Source: Endocalyx cinctus (taxonomy: Eukaryota > Ascomycota > Sordariomycetes > Amphisphaeriales > Apiosporaceae). From it: a stretch of DNA of 64,000 nucleotides. This document shows positions 37,065 to 48,132 of this stretch, in pieces (position 1 is the stretch's first letter; each line of letters begins with the position of its first letter). The stretch is taken from assembly GCA_001600455.1 (NCBI GenBank), contig BCKC01000001.1, positions 5,854,441-5,918,440 on the forward strand, in the 5' to 3' direction. Below the pieces are notes generated by a model that had not been told where the DNA came from, made no database searches, and saw only the letters and a program-made list of their open reading frames with translations. Both the position numbers and the translations under genes were made by a program.

Positions 37065-37295
37065 TCAGCAGATAGGCGGGCTATCCTGCGGGAGAGCTCT
37101 CAACCTGTCGACGCAGACGGGGCAGTTGATCAGCCGCCTGGTAACGTAAGCCCGGTGGGAGACCCGACCGCAGGTTCCAAACCCGGTTCTCAGCATCTCT
37201 ACTGGGCGGCAGGTCAAGGGTCTGGGCTGCCGAGTGAGGGCCCAGGAGTGTAGGCCTAATTCGCAGTAGACCATGTAGGATGTGAGGGTGCACAT
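37065..37295 (-). CDS. Possible small Cys-containing protein
   Basis: An ATG-started frame of 76 residues that is unusually GC-rich for its AT-rich surroundings. It contains six cysteines, including a CPVC pair (INCPVCVDRL), and begins MCTLTSYMVYCELG. Small zinc-knuckle-like proteins with this look are common in filamentous fungi, but I cannot place it in a family. No introns or promoter signals were identified, so it could be a chance open frame. Confidence 0.35.
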   Translation of the reverse strand: MCTLTSYMVYCELGLHSWALTRQPRPLTCRPVEMLRTGFGTCGRVSHRAYVTRRLINCPVCVDRLRALPQDSPPIC

Positions 37296-39497
37296 CGGTC
37301 TAGCTGAGGGGGGACCTTTTTTTTTTTTTTTTTCTAATATATCTCACTCTATTTTTAATCGGGCGGAACTCGTTTTGTTTCGTTGGTTGCTGCCGTTGTG
37401 GGTGCCGATCATGCCGTGCGAGGTGTCAAGAGTGAGAGTATGAGTGTAAACTTTTGTAGTGTCGAGGAGCTGCTCTGGATATGGTTTGTGGTGTGTCTTG
37501 ATGTCGGAACCATGAGTTGCCTAGCCTCTCCTATTGGTCGGTTGGAACAAGATGCGTGAAGAGATATTTTTGTAAAATTATGTTCTGTGGACGGAACAAA
37601 GAAGAGAAGAGATAGATAGGTAAACCAGAGCGGTTAAAAAAAATGAATTATAGATAGATAGAAGAGGCGAAAGTGTAAATCATTGTATGTCGATGATTGT
37701 CATTTCAACTGGTACAGAGGTAATGGGGGTAGTGAATGAATCACTTAATCAGCAAGGTAAGTCCTTGACAAGCTTCTTAAGATCTGTAATAATCTTTTGA
37801 TGAATGGACGTATATAATTCACTCAATGCATGACTTGCCACCAGTTAGAACAACTCAACCAAACATTATCTCTGCTAGCTATTACTGGGGGAAAATAAAA
37901 CACACGTAGGTTTATTCTCTTGGGAGTTAGTCCCTTATAATTTTGAGTCGAAGGCCACCAAACTCAGAATTAAGACGCTATTTTGAAAGCAAACCCTTAA
38001 TGAAACGAATGAAGTATGTCCCTCTCATTAACACCAATCAAAACAGGAACAGAAAGGTAGGTGACAAGAACAATGTGACCATGACTTCTGGAAAACTCTT
38101 GCATTCAACTCTCGTGCTACTGTCTTGGGTCTCGCGAACGAGTACCTTCTGGAAATTAAGAAGTTTTGACATGTTGGTTACATGATGATATATGCATGGA
38201 GCACATCTGTAAGCTTTGATTCACTTAGCGGGGGAAAAGCCCTGTGCCATAGCGTCTGTTGTGTAACGGTTAGGTAGCAGAAAGTATACTATGTGATCTG
38301 GTGCCCAGGATGAGAATTTGACTTTGTCAAGCTTTGCTTGTTTATCGTAGATTACTTGCTGAATAGGTTAGGCTTTTTGGTATCTTTTTCTGGGGATAGG
38401 CTGGGACGGGGATAGGAGTAGTGTATTTTGCTTCTCCCTTGCCCTTACATATACATATACATATGTATATAGTGTATGTATATGAAAAAAAAAAAAAAAA
38501 AAATGGCAGGAAAGTGTAGAATGGAAGGGTAGGGTTAGCTGGGATTGATTGAGAAGAGCTTCTCTTCTCCAACTCTGACTCTGTCACTACGAAGAACATC
38601 TTGATTCTAATTTTTTTTTTTGGCTACATTACTCCTCAAATATATCCCTATTCCATTTATTATCAAGCCCGCATGCTATAAAATTACTGCTCTCGGATTT
38701 GAATATTGCTGTTAGAAAACTATCGGGATCGGATCATCTTGTCTCAACCGCCGTCTTTTTCCGGGCCCGGCCTGAAATCGGTTTGAAAGGCCGGTAAAAG
38801 TCTCGGAGGACCAGGTGATGCGATCAAGGCCAGCTGACAGAACTCTGCGACTTCGGTAAAGTTGCGTGCGACGAGCTTGGTTTACTTGGCGGGGGCTTCT
38901 TAGAGGCCGGATGTTTTTTTTTTTTTGGTTATCTCGATACCAGCATAGGAGAAGGAGTAGAAGCAGAAGAAGAAGCGCCAACTTTGGCATCAATATATTC
39001 AACTTTGAACTTGTCATTTACATTACATACACAGGACGTTGACTGTACCGAGCCCTGGGCGATTTGTTTGGTTCTCGAGAGGATATGCGAGAGCACAGAA
39101 CTCGCATTAAAGGTCCTTCACGCGACGTATCTTTCCTTGGGTTCGATATTTATTTGGAAGCGCTATGATATTCGGCTTTTAGATTAAAAAAGAAAGTTTA
39201 AACATAAGCGATATTCTAGAAGATACGGTAGAGAGTGAACGAGCGTTTAAATACGATCGTCTCCTTTATCAGTTTCCAGCCTTTCTGGCCTGACTTCCAA
39301 AGAAGAAAAAAGAAAAAGCAAATAATAACCGAGACTTGTACCAACTAGATTGATAGATTCCGAGGCATCAATTCCTGGCAAATAGAAAGTGCATTTCTAT
39401 CGAAAAGCAAACTTAGGGAAACACAAAGTATTCATTGGCTGAAATGGAAGCCTCGTATTCTTGAAATAAGGGGTAACAAACTTGTTGGACAGGCACA

Positions 39498-39528
39498 AGC
39501 CCGGAGCCCGGAGCCCGGAGCCCGGAGC
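39498..39528 (+). repeat. Heptanucleotide repeat (AGCCCGG)4
   Basis: Four perfect AGCCCGG units plus AGC: an isolated GC-rich island in AT-rich intergenic DNA. Confidence 0.9.
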
Positions 39529-41248
39529 ATAGACTCCGTCGCGTTAGGTGTACGACAGTGAATAGGTTTGCATCTCTTCTAGGCCTTTCGGATTTCACTA
39601 ATTCATCAGATCATTTTTTGAGTCTAAGGTAACCGACGAAAAGACTTCGAGAAAAACGACCAATACGAAATCAACACAAACCCTTTTTAAATGAAGTAGT
39701 CGACTTAATTATGGTGGCATTGCTTTATCTTACGGCTTGTGCTGGGAAATCTAATTCGCTGGTATGATAAGCGGATGACGAAAGGATGAGGAAATGCAGT
39801 ATTTACTCTAAGATCTCAGTAGCACTGGGATGCTTTAAAACCCCAATGAGATTCCCTTTCTTTTCTTTAAAATTGTTGACATTATTTTCTTCGTTCTTCT
39901 CAAACCTAGACAAAACAGCATTCGAAAAGATTAAAGTGTCAAAGAAAGCAAACCTACAATTGATTTCTCTGTCTTATGAACATAGGAATTGATTGAGATA
40001 TTGGATTGGATGAAGACCCCAGCCAACACCAAAGAGGAAAGGGGAAAAAAAGAGAAAAGAAAAGTACCGAGACTGTCATACGTACTATGGTAGACGTCAC
40101 AGGATGTCTTGCGGGGGAATCCAGACCCTAGAATTCCTACGTGCCACAGCATCTCTAAAGTCGGTGTGATCCGAGTGAGCACAACATTAATTGAGAGTAC
40201 TATTTTAGAACCTCAATATTCTGTTGCAGATCGGAGAGAGACATGATAATAAGAAGGATCGGGCCAACGAACAATACAAACCAAAGGGGTCTTATTTAGT
40301 GTACGTACTACTCTCCTGGCTGATCACAATAACGAAGGAGGTTTCAGAACAGGGGAAAAGATCCCAATGGATGATACTGAATACAAGATGGTACTGCTAA
40401 CACGGTAATTGAAGGAATTTGAATTAACAAGACGGACTGACGGGAAATAAAAATGATAGCAAACTGCGTTATAATTATTAACTGACGGACTGATTGTTTC
40501 TTTTATTATCGCACACTAATAAAAGTAAGACAGAACGGAAACAACCGCATAAAGGAAGATCATATGTGGGTAACCCACTATGACGTCTCTCGAAGAGAGG
40601 GTAGACTGACAGACTAGGGGGGGTCTGCTACCATTACCACAAGTTACCAGCCCTACTGCGTACACTACACAGTACAGTATTGTATACATAGACATCATCC
40701 ATCCAAATCCACCGCTTATTGAATCTCACTAACCATCTTTGGTCGAGGAAAGTCATAGTGCATTGAAGCACTGTATTTTACAACGGTCTAGAACGACACT
40801 TCTGACGATGACATCATTCGTTTCAGTCAGTCCACGTTCATTTAAACGGACAACCAAAAACACGCAGGTGAACAAATAAATGTCCCCCCCTCCCGAGGTG
40901 CCTTCATCGACTTTTGAAGTTTGGTACTCCTTTAGAATTGATTGGTTATTCCTATCCTTTTCCTTCCATGTATCTCCCCGAATTTTCGTATTTAAAGGTG
41001 GCAAATATCCCGTATCCACAACTGCTCAAGTAGTTAACCAACTTATCCCTACTTACTCCTCCCCCGTATTCCTTGAATATATCTAAATTCATTCTTATCA
41101 CCATCATATCAACAATATAACACCAAAAAAAAAAATCTGAAACGAAATATTCGACGGAGGATATATCAAAATAAAAAGAAAATCAATCAGTACAGCTAGG
41201 GAGAAAGACGGCAAGAAAGAAAAAGGAACCAAAAACACTTTCACAACC

Positions 41249-41911
41249 ATGCCTCTCTCACCACCAAACCCCTCAAAGTACCTCCCCCGAAACGCCGACC
41301 CGGAGCACCGCTCCCGCCGCAAGGAGATCGAGAAGGAAGTCGGCAGCTTCGGCTGGCAGGCGCCCGTCTTGCTGGGCATGCTCGGGGTCGGCCTAGCGTG
41401 GAACATCGAGAACCAGGTGCGCAAGCACGAGGAGCGCAAGGATAAAGAGGAAGAGGATCGACGCAAGCGCGAGGACCGCGACCGCCGCCGTCGCGAGAAG
41501 CAGATCCGCTCGGGCACCTTCGACCCGCGTCGCGAGTTCGACGATCGCCGTCGTTCCTCCCGCAGCCTGAGCGGGAGCGACGGCAGGAGAGGATCGGTCA
41601 GAGGCGAGAGCGCTCGGTCCGGCAGCGTCAGGAGCGGCGAAAACGAAGATGATCACAGGAGGATGAGGAGCATCGAGAGAGACCCGCCTCGGTATTACGC
41701 GCCGTCGCCGCCGGACGCCGTGAGAAGGGCCGAGTTTAGACGGACTAGGCATACGTCGGTCGATTACGGACGACCTACCCCTCGGTACGAGGCTCGCTAC
41801 GAAGACCGTTATTACGAGTCCCCTAAGCCGGAGAGGGAGTCGAGCGAGTACATCGAGGTGTACGAGGAGCCGCGGGAGATGCCTCGTCGGGGACGTCGCG
41901 ATTCCTTGTAG
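41249..41911 (+). CDS. Arg/Glu-rich protein with one predicted membrane segment
   Basis: Single-exon frame of 220 residues, ATG at 41249. An N-terminal segment MPLSPPNPSKYLPR is followed by a short hydrophobic stretch, residues about 36-53 (WQAPVLLGMLGVGLAW), then a strongly charged region with EERKDKEEEDRRKREDRDRRRRE that is probably an extended helix. The tail is rich in Arg, Ser and Tyr with RS/SR dipeptides and RYEARYEDRYYE. It could be a tail-out membrane protein with a disordered cytosolic domain. GC-rich codon use contrasts with the AT-rich flanks, which supports coding. I recognise no characterised family. It converges on the decarboxylase gene. Confidence 0.72.
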   Translation: MPLSPPNPSKYLPRNADPEHRSRRKEIEKEVGSFGWQAPVLLGMLGVGLAWNIENQVRKHEERKDKEEEDRRKREDRDRRRREKQIRSGTFDPRREFDDRRRSSRSLSGSDGRRGSVRGESARSGSVRSGENEDDHRRMRSIERDPPRYYAPSPPDAVRRAEFRRTRHTSVDYGRPTPRYEARYEDRYYESPKPERESSEYIEVYEEPREMPRRGRRDSL

Positions 41912-42120
41912 CGTGTCCCCTCTTATAATCTCATTCGATATATACAAGCATTTTTTATAGGGTGATTTTCGTTTAGAAAATTCCCCTTTTCTTTATGTTC
42001 AATAAGACCTACCGAAGTGGTGGGATGGATATACAACGAAATAAGATACGGCAACATCGAGCAAGGCGTACGACGGAGAAATATGGCGTTTTCTAGGGTA
42101 TTGAAGTTTGTCTCATTTTA

Positions 42121-42152
<32 letters not shown>

Positions 42153-42943
42153 CGTTTCCATTTCTATCCTTTACAAGAAAAAAAAACTTCAGCGAGTGAG
42201 AATGAAACATGCATGCCCATGCATGGAGAACGTATCACATGAGAAAGATAAGCTTTTACATCATCTATATTATTGCCACTTTCTTATTCAGCAATGAAAC
42301 ATGTCTTTAAATATATGCACGATCACGATGAAACACGATATAACGAGGGAAAAAGAGAAGAAAAGGAAAAAAAAAAAAAAGAAGGGCGGGGAGAGTTCTT
42401 CTGATTTGTTTTGTATTTTAAGATCTGACCAACACGAAATTCAGGGAGGGAATTCTTTGTATCATAATTCTTCTAGATAACAATAAGATGAACAACTCAA
42501 TATGACCAATAGCAGAAACAAGTGGATCCATATCAAAATGTTCAAGTGAAATTATATATATTTAAAAAAAGAATCGTAATTCATTGACCTCTATCCGTTC
42601 TTGCCTTCATCGAATCATGTCCGGCTCACGTCAGAAATGACGTTTCGTCGCTCGTCTCGCCCCGCTAGCTATGCATCTATCTATATGACCGACGATATAT
42701 GGTAACTACCAACAGCAGTATGGGTATGGGTTTTATGTAAAAGTCCCCTGTTCTTTATCTATCCCCTCTTATCCCCCCCTTCTTACTTTTATTTTAAGAA
42801 TTTTTCTTTCTTTCTTTTGTCTTCCCCTAATTTTCTTTTCGTTTTTTCTATTATAGTAAAAAAAAAAAAAAAATGACGATCTAGAACGGAATCTTAAAAC
42901 ACGCGCACGCACACACAGAAACAAACACTCTCTCTTTTCTCTC
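41912..42943. other. Convergent 3' intergenic region
   Basis: About 1 kb between the 3' ends of two convergent genes. It contains a long poly-T tract near 42126-42152, an A-run near 42369 and pyrimidine-rich DNA. It is probably 3' untranslated sequence. No gene was seen. Confidence 0.6.
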
Positions 42944-44775
42944 TTACTCCTTCCGCGAAACCGGGATGCCGGCCTCCTTGAGCGTCTTCTCGGCCATCTC
43001 GACGAGGATGTCGAAGTGCTGATGAACGTGCTTGAGCTCGACGAAAGGCGTAGCCGGGTTATGTCGGATCGCGTACTTGCCGTCGCTGAGGACGGTGCTG
43101 GAGAGGAAGATGCGACCGTCGGCGACGACGGACTCGTACATGGACTTGGACAAGACGTTCCGCTCGGCCTCGGCCTCGTCGTCGACGACGGCGGCGCCGG
43201 CGGTGGAGCCGACCATGCGAATTAAAGTCAGGGCGAACCTCGGCCCCGTCAGGATCTCGAAGAGGTCGGGACGCGCGCGGACCAGGTCGGCGAAGGTCTC
43301 GGCGAAGCCGATGTGCTTGCGAAAGTGGTCGCGCAGGCCCGCGAGGCCGTAGGCGCGGAGGACGAACCAGATCTTGAGGGAGCGGAAGCGGCGGCCGAAG
43401 GGGATCTGCCAGTCGCGGTAGTCGGTGACGAGGCCCGAGTCGGTGTGGGCGTTGCGCAGGATCGCCAAGGGGGTCACGCTGAGGCTCTCGATCAGCCAGG
43501 CCCGGTTCCGGACCCACATGGTGCTGCAGTCGAAGTTGATGAGCCCCCACTTGTGGAAGTTGGTGTCGAAGCTGTGGAAGCGCGCGAACGGCGCGGCGAG
43601 GTGCTGGTACTCGGGGCAGAGCAGCGTCACGCCCGCGTACGCCGCGTCGACGTGCACCCAGATCTCGCTGCGCTTGCGCTTCGGCTCGGCCCCGTTGGTG
43701 CCGTTGGTGCCGTTGGCGCCGTTGGTGCCGTTGGCGGCGGTCCCGTTCGAGCCGTTGACGACGACGTTCTCCTGGCTGCGGTAGTCTTCCTCGATCGCGT
43801 CGGCGACGCCCTCGAGGTCCTCCACCGCGCAGGTGTCGGTCGTGCCCAGGGTGGCGGTCACGTAGAAGGGCTCGAGCCCCTTCGCGCGGAGGGCCTTGAT
43901 CGTCTTGGCGAGCTCGGCGCCCGTCATGCGGTACCCGTCCGCGGCGTAGACGGGCACGGTCCGATACCGGACGCCGGCGATCTGGGCGGCCTTCTTGGTG
44001 CCGCTGTGGGCGGCGGCGCTGCCGAGGGCGACGAGGTTGCCCCGCAGCCGGGCCACGGCGTCCTCGCGCTCCTCGTCGTCGACGATGTGCTCGGTCGCTT
44101 CCCGGAGGTACCGGTCGCGAGCGGCTATGACGGCGACGCCGGTGGCCTCGGACGCGGTCCCCTGGATCACGCCGCCGCCGTTGGTCGAACCCGTCGACAG
44201 GTAGCATTCCGGCAGGCCTAGGCCCTTCGCTAACCAGTCCATCACTATCGTTTCCAATTCAGTCACGGCCGGGGAGCAGATCCAGTTGAAACCCGGAGCC
44301 GTGAACGCCGATGAATACATGTCCCCCAGCATGGCGGGAAAGCTACTCGAGGCCGGAAACCATGCTAGGAAGTTGGGAGACTGCCTAGAGTAGTAGAGAG
44401 AAGATGGTTAGCTCTACGGATAAACAAGAGGCAAAAAAAAATCAAAATCAAAATGGAATATATGAATCTTAATCCATTCTTACCAATGTGTTAAACCTGG
44501 TTGAATCTTGGTCTCAATATCTTTTTGAATATCGGCCCACTTCTCCCCGTCTTCCGGCGCCTCGGTGGGCAGAAGTTTTCTCAGATATCCAGGCTGTACG
44601 GTCGACAAGACCGGGCGCTGTTCGAGTGTATCATAATAATTTACAACTAGAAAGAGCAAGAGAAAATAACGGTAAGAATTTTTATGTATTTATTCAACTG
44701 ATTGGGACAACCCAAATTTCACATACTTTCATCAATCGAAGAATAAGCTGCTTCTCGGAACTTTTTGGAGTCCAT
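42944..44775 (-). CDS. PLP-dependent aromatic amino acid decarboxylase
   Basis: Group II decarboxylase that would convert an aromatic L-amino acid (tyrosine, DOPA or tryptophan type) to its amine. Exons 44775-44727, 44646-44484 and 44384-42944 are in phase and give 550 residues. Conserved blocks appear in order: FREAAYSSIDEIVNYYDTLE, VQPGYLRKLLP, HWQSPNFLAWFP, CSPAVTELE, GGGVIQGTASEA, VTATLGTT, HVDAAYAG (Asp at about 317) and NFHKWGL with the PLP-binding Lys near 349. An unusual insertion at residues 281-309 consists of NGT/NGS units ending in PKRKR, just before the HVDAA strand. Substrate cannot be told from sequence. No signal peptide is visible, so it is probably cytosolic. Confidence 0.92.
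43670..43756 (-). repeat. Asn-Gly-Thr repeat insertion in the decarboxylase
   Basis: In-frame repeats of about 9 bp encode NGT, NGA and NGS triplets followed by a basic KRKR. They lie between the AIEED helix and the PLP-Asp strand, where other family members have a short loop. Confidence 0.85.
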
Positions 44776-45195
44776 TGTGATCGACAGGGATATGTGTCTA
44801 TAAAGTTTTTTTTTTGTGTCCCTTTTCTACTCGTTCAGGCAGCGGAGTCTTTCAACAACGCTTCTTAAAAGAAAAAAAACTTTATACACAACGGTAAGTA
44901 AAAAAGAAGAATGATTAAATGGATGGAATTAAAAAGGATAGAAATTACAATTCAATCTTTACAAAATATAAAAAAGTCCTTACAAGGGGAAGGGGGAAAT
45001 GATATTATATAATTAACCTAGTAAAGTGGGTGTCGTCCCGGTTTCCTTTTGATGGCCGATTTAGCACCGTCTCCACCGATGGAGTCAATATTCTACTTAT
45101 ACGTATACGTACGTATACGTATATACCTAGGTATTTTATGCACATTTCACCAACCTACATGAACTTGTTTAATCAATATTTATGAATATCATATT

Positions 45196-45227
<32 letters not shown>

Positions 45228-47037
45228 AATTCTAATCTTCAAAAGCCGAGGAGATAGAATAATTATCAAACAAATCCCTTCTATATATTTCACGTGTAAA
45301 ATGGCCTTTTTTTTATTTTTTTTTTATCATATCTTATCCCTATCCATGGATAAATAATAAAGTAATTTCAGTCACCTGATTTGACAAACCCGAGAGTATG
45401 GATACCTGGCAGCCCCGAACGGATTATAATTTAGGAGGTTTCTTATTTCCCCATATTTTTCTTTACTGTAGTAATTAATCCACGACAGACACAGATGGCT
45501 TAACTTATTAAAGAACATCTGACATTTTTTTTTTGGCGAGAAAGCCCAGAGATATGGATACTGCAGCGTATCACAACATGGACCCCTATCCATAGATGCG
45601 GGTCTACGCTTAAGTAACGTAGCGAGCTTACCTGTTTCAACTGGAAGAGGGGCCGAAGAGGGGAGGGGGAAAAAGGAAGGGGACAGCGCAGGTGGGGTTT
45701 TTTTGAGGACATTATCCCTCGCAATCTAGAACGCACGTTCTTCGTGAGAAGACAATGACGTTTTTTAATTCGCGGCTCGATACTTTCCCGATTGGCCGAG
45801 TGCGAAGACTTTTGCATCCTGCGCCCTTCCCTCACCGCAACTCCAACTCCTCCCGGTTCGCATTTCTCTCCCTCTCGCTATCTCCAACTTCATCATGCCA
45901 CTTTCCTTCCAGGTGAACGGTACATCGCGCAAACAAAGCTTGGACCTTCCATATTTGCGGCTTGCGGGAGGCGTCCTCCAATGTTTCGGAGTCTCTAACC
46001 AACCTCGATCACCGAAGGATCGTGGTCCATGAACCAATATATCTATAAACTCGATTCCCTTCTTCCTTCGTTATCGGTAGGAAGGGGGAAAAAAAAAGTT
46101 GGAACAAAATGGAGAACAACCACTCTTGCGATATCCTATTTTGTCATGGTTAGCTCTTTTTTTTTTCTTTTTTTCTTTTTTTTTTTCTCGGTATCGTACA
46201 CTTATTCGGAAGAATATGCCGGGAAGGATCAATTCCATGTCGCCAGAATCTGCATTGTCCGGACCGTTACCTTGGCGATACAGTTGGGCCTCTTAATGGT
46301 CCTATCACAGTAAGTATCAAGATATTCTCGACCCTAGGTTAGGATAGCCCTTGTTCTGTGCTACTTACTTAAAGACTTAACTGGGGTTACACAAGTCCCG
46401 TGCACCACGACCCGTCTCCTTGGTCGTGGAAAATGGATAGATGATGATCCAAGAGGTGGGTTGCGTACGCGGGCATAAACACGAAAAAGAGATAGTTCGC
46501 ATGGTAAAGCCATTTGGTTTTATGGTTACCTCGCGAAGGTGGAGACTCGGCATACAAGCTTCTCGCTGGCAGGAGTACACGTAAATAATAATTGGAAACG
46601 TGCTGCACGGAACGAAAATCGTTTGAATTCAGACCGTTTTGTTACACCCGGCCTAACCAGTTGCAGTTAAAGATACGAATTAAGCAGAGGCTCCGCTGCA
46701 GAAAATTGAGCTTGGGTCATGGCAAATTGATGGAATAACCGGGTTATCGCGCTTAAGCCCCGTCGGTGCAGGTATCTAAAAGTATGACAAGGTAGCGGTA
46801 AGTTGCAGATATTTAGGAAAATTACTTGCATGGATACATGGATACATGGTTTACATAGGAAACGAAGCATAATGTTCTTTTTTTTTTTTTTTTTCCTCCG
46901 TGGAACTGCTAGCAGAAAAGGGTAGTTCTAGAGCACATGAGAGGGAGGATAATTATCACCTTTTTTTCTTTATCTCATCTTACGTCTTTTTTTTTCTCTC
47001 CCTGTCTCCCTCTCCCCCCCTCTCTCTCTTCCCCCCC
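44776..47037. other. Intergenic region between decarboxylase and a small ORF
   Basis: 2.3 kb that must include the decarboxylase promoter. It contains a 30-base A run at 45197-45226, TACGTATACG-type words near 45100, and poly-T tracts. Frames at 45765-46037 (minus) and 45895-46030 (plus) are short with no family motif. No supportable gene was found. Confidence 0.55.
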
Positions 47038-47307
47038 TCATCTTAACTCTCTTCGACAGCGCGACCTCGACGGCGTACCCGTGCGGCGTCTCGTGATTCT
47101 GCATAGGGGGCTTTGGTTCCGAGACGTCGAGGCCGTGATCGGGCTAAGCCCGTCGGGCCGAGTTTCCGCTGCCATTCCCTGCGTCTTCTTCAGCCGACAG
47201 TCCTCGCAGTTCACGAAGAAGACGGCCGGCTTAGCCTCGCTGACCTGACCGCAGCCGCCGAATCCCAGGCTGGCCACGGCCGCCTCGTGGCACTGGTATT
47301 GAGCCAT
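47038..47307 (-). CDS. Possible small Cys-containing protein
   Basis: An ATG at 47307 opens an 89-residue frame, GC-rich against AT-rich flanks. It begins MAQYQCHEAAVASLGFGGCG and continues FFVNCEDCRLKK, so four cysteines sit as C-x12-C and C-x2-C, a spacing that could bind one zinc ion. The second half is Arg/Thr/Ser-rich and less protein-like, so the 3' end may be mis-modelled. A frame on the other strand over the same bases lacks such features. Family unknown; moderate to low support. Confidence 0.42.
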   Translation of the reverse strand: MAQYQCHEAAVASLGFGGCGQVSEAKPAVFFVNCEDCRLKKTQGMAAETRPDGLSPITASTSRNQSPLCRITRRRTGTPSRSRCRRELR

Positions 47308-48132
47308 AGCCACTTTCTCACCTATCTGGTGCTCACCCAGCGAGCACCAGATCATTCTAAAGGTCTGCTTACACATAGAAACTAGGTGGAGCCAGAATTT
47401 TTATTTAATAAAAAGAAAGTTGGGACTTATAGATGATGAGGGAAAAGAGTGAGAAGTATGAAAATAGCGCCTTCTCACTAGACGCTTAATTGGTTGGAAT
47501 CAGAGACAAATGTGAGGACGATGTCTCTGATGACACAATTTATATCTATATGCAACTTTAAACGAACCGATCTCTGTGTTTACGAGAGACAAGAGGTATG
47601 TTTAGATAAAGCTATTATTTTAGGACAAAGGCGGAGCTATTACCTCAGACAAGGGTTTATTTTCCGATTTAAAACATGGGTATTGTTTAATTTAGAAAAT
47701 CTTTATTGTGCGTGGAGATAATAATGAAACGGCTTTTTTGTCTTTCCTTGTGCGAGATCGAGGGGCAATGCCAAAAACAAAGCAGAGCTAAGAAAAAAAT
47801 GAAACAATATCTATTATCTCTGTGGCTAGTATCGAGATATCTTACGGCTTAAATTGTAGTTTGGTCTAAAACGCACGTTATAAGAGAACTGAATCATTTA
47901 CAGACCTCCATTTTGAATAAGCAATAAAGGCTGCGAGGACATGAAATATACATAGAAATAAAATCTATTGCTATATACACGAAAGAGGCATCTTCCTATT
48001 GATTCATAGAGCGACAAGAGTCCATACAGGTAGTATTAATATACGTGACTGATCGTTCTTCTCTCTACAGAGGTTCATAACAAACAATGAGGGTTGCCAA
48101 AGAATAGGAAATTTCAAGTGAGGTGAAATAGT
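47308..48132. other. Spacer upstream of the small ORF
   Basis: About 0.8 kb of AT-rich DNA between the small Cys-containing ORF and the 3' end of the esterase gene. No feature was seen. Confidence 0.6.

Larger units (their letters stand above)
36599..41248. other. 4.6-kb spacer, largely without genes
   Basis: A long stretch between the orphan protein and the Arg/Glu-rich protein. It holds one possible small Cys-containing ORF at 37065-37295, a four-copy heptamer at 39498-39528, TATATG-rich sequence near 38450 and several homopolymers. Other open frames, such as a poly-Leu-like one at 38712-39017, look like chance. No transposon features were seen. Confidence 0.55.

Noticed and set aside
38712..39017. 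A minus-strand frame beginning with poly-Leu
   Set aside because: The Leu run comes from a short purine/pyrimidine microsatellite (GAAGAAG), and the rest has no recognisable structure.
43059..44221. Long Arg-rich and Val/Gly-rich frames overlapping the decarboxylase
   Set aside because: They are shadow frames caused by high GC at third codon positions. The decarboxylase motifs lie in the minus-strand frame I called.
45765..46037. A 90-residue minus-strand frame and a 45-codon plus-strand frame
   Set aside because: The minus frame lacks an early ATG, and neither has family motifs or splice context.
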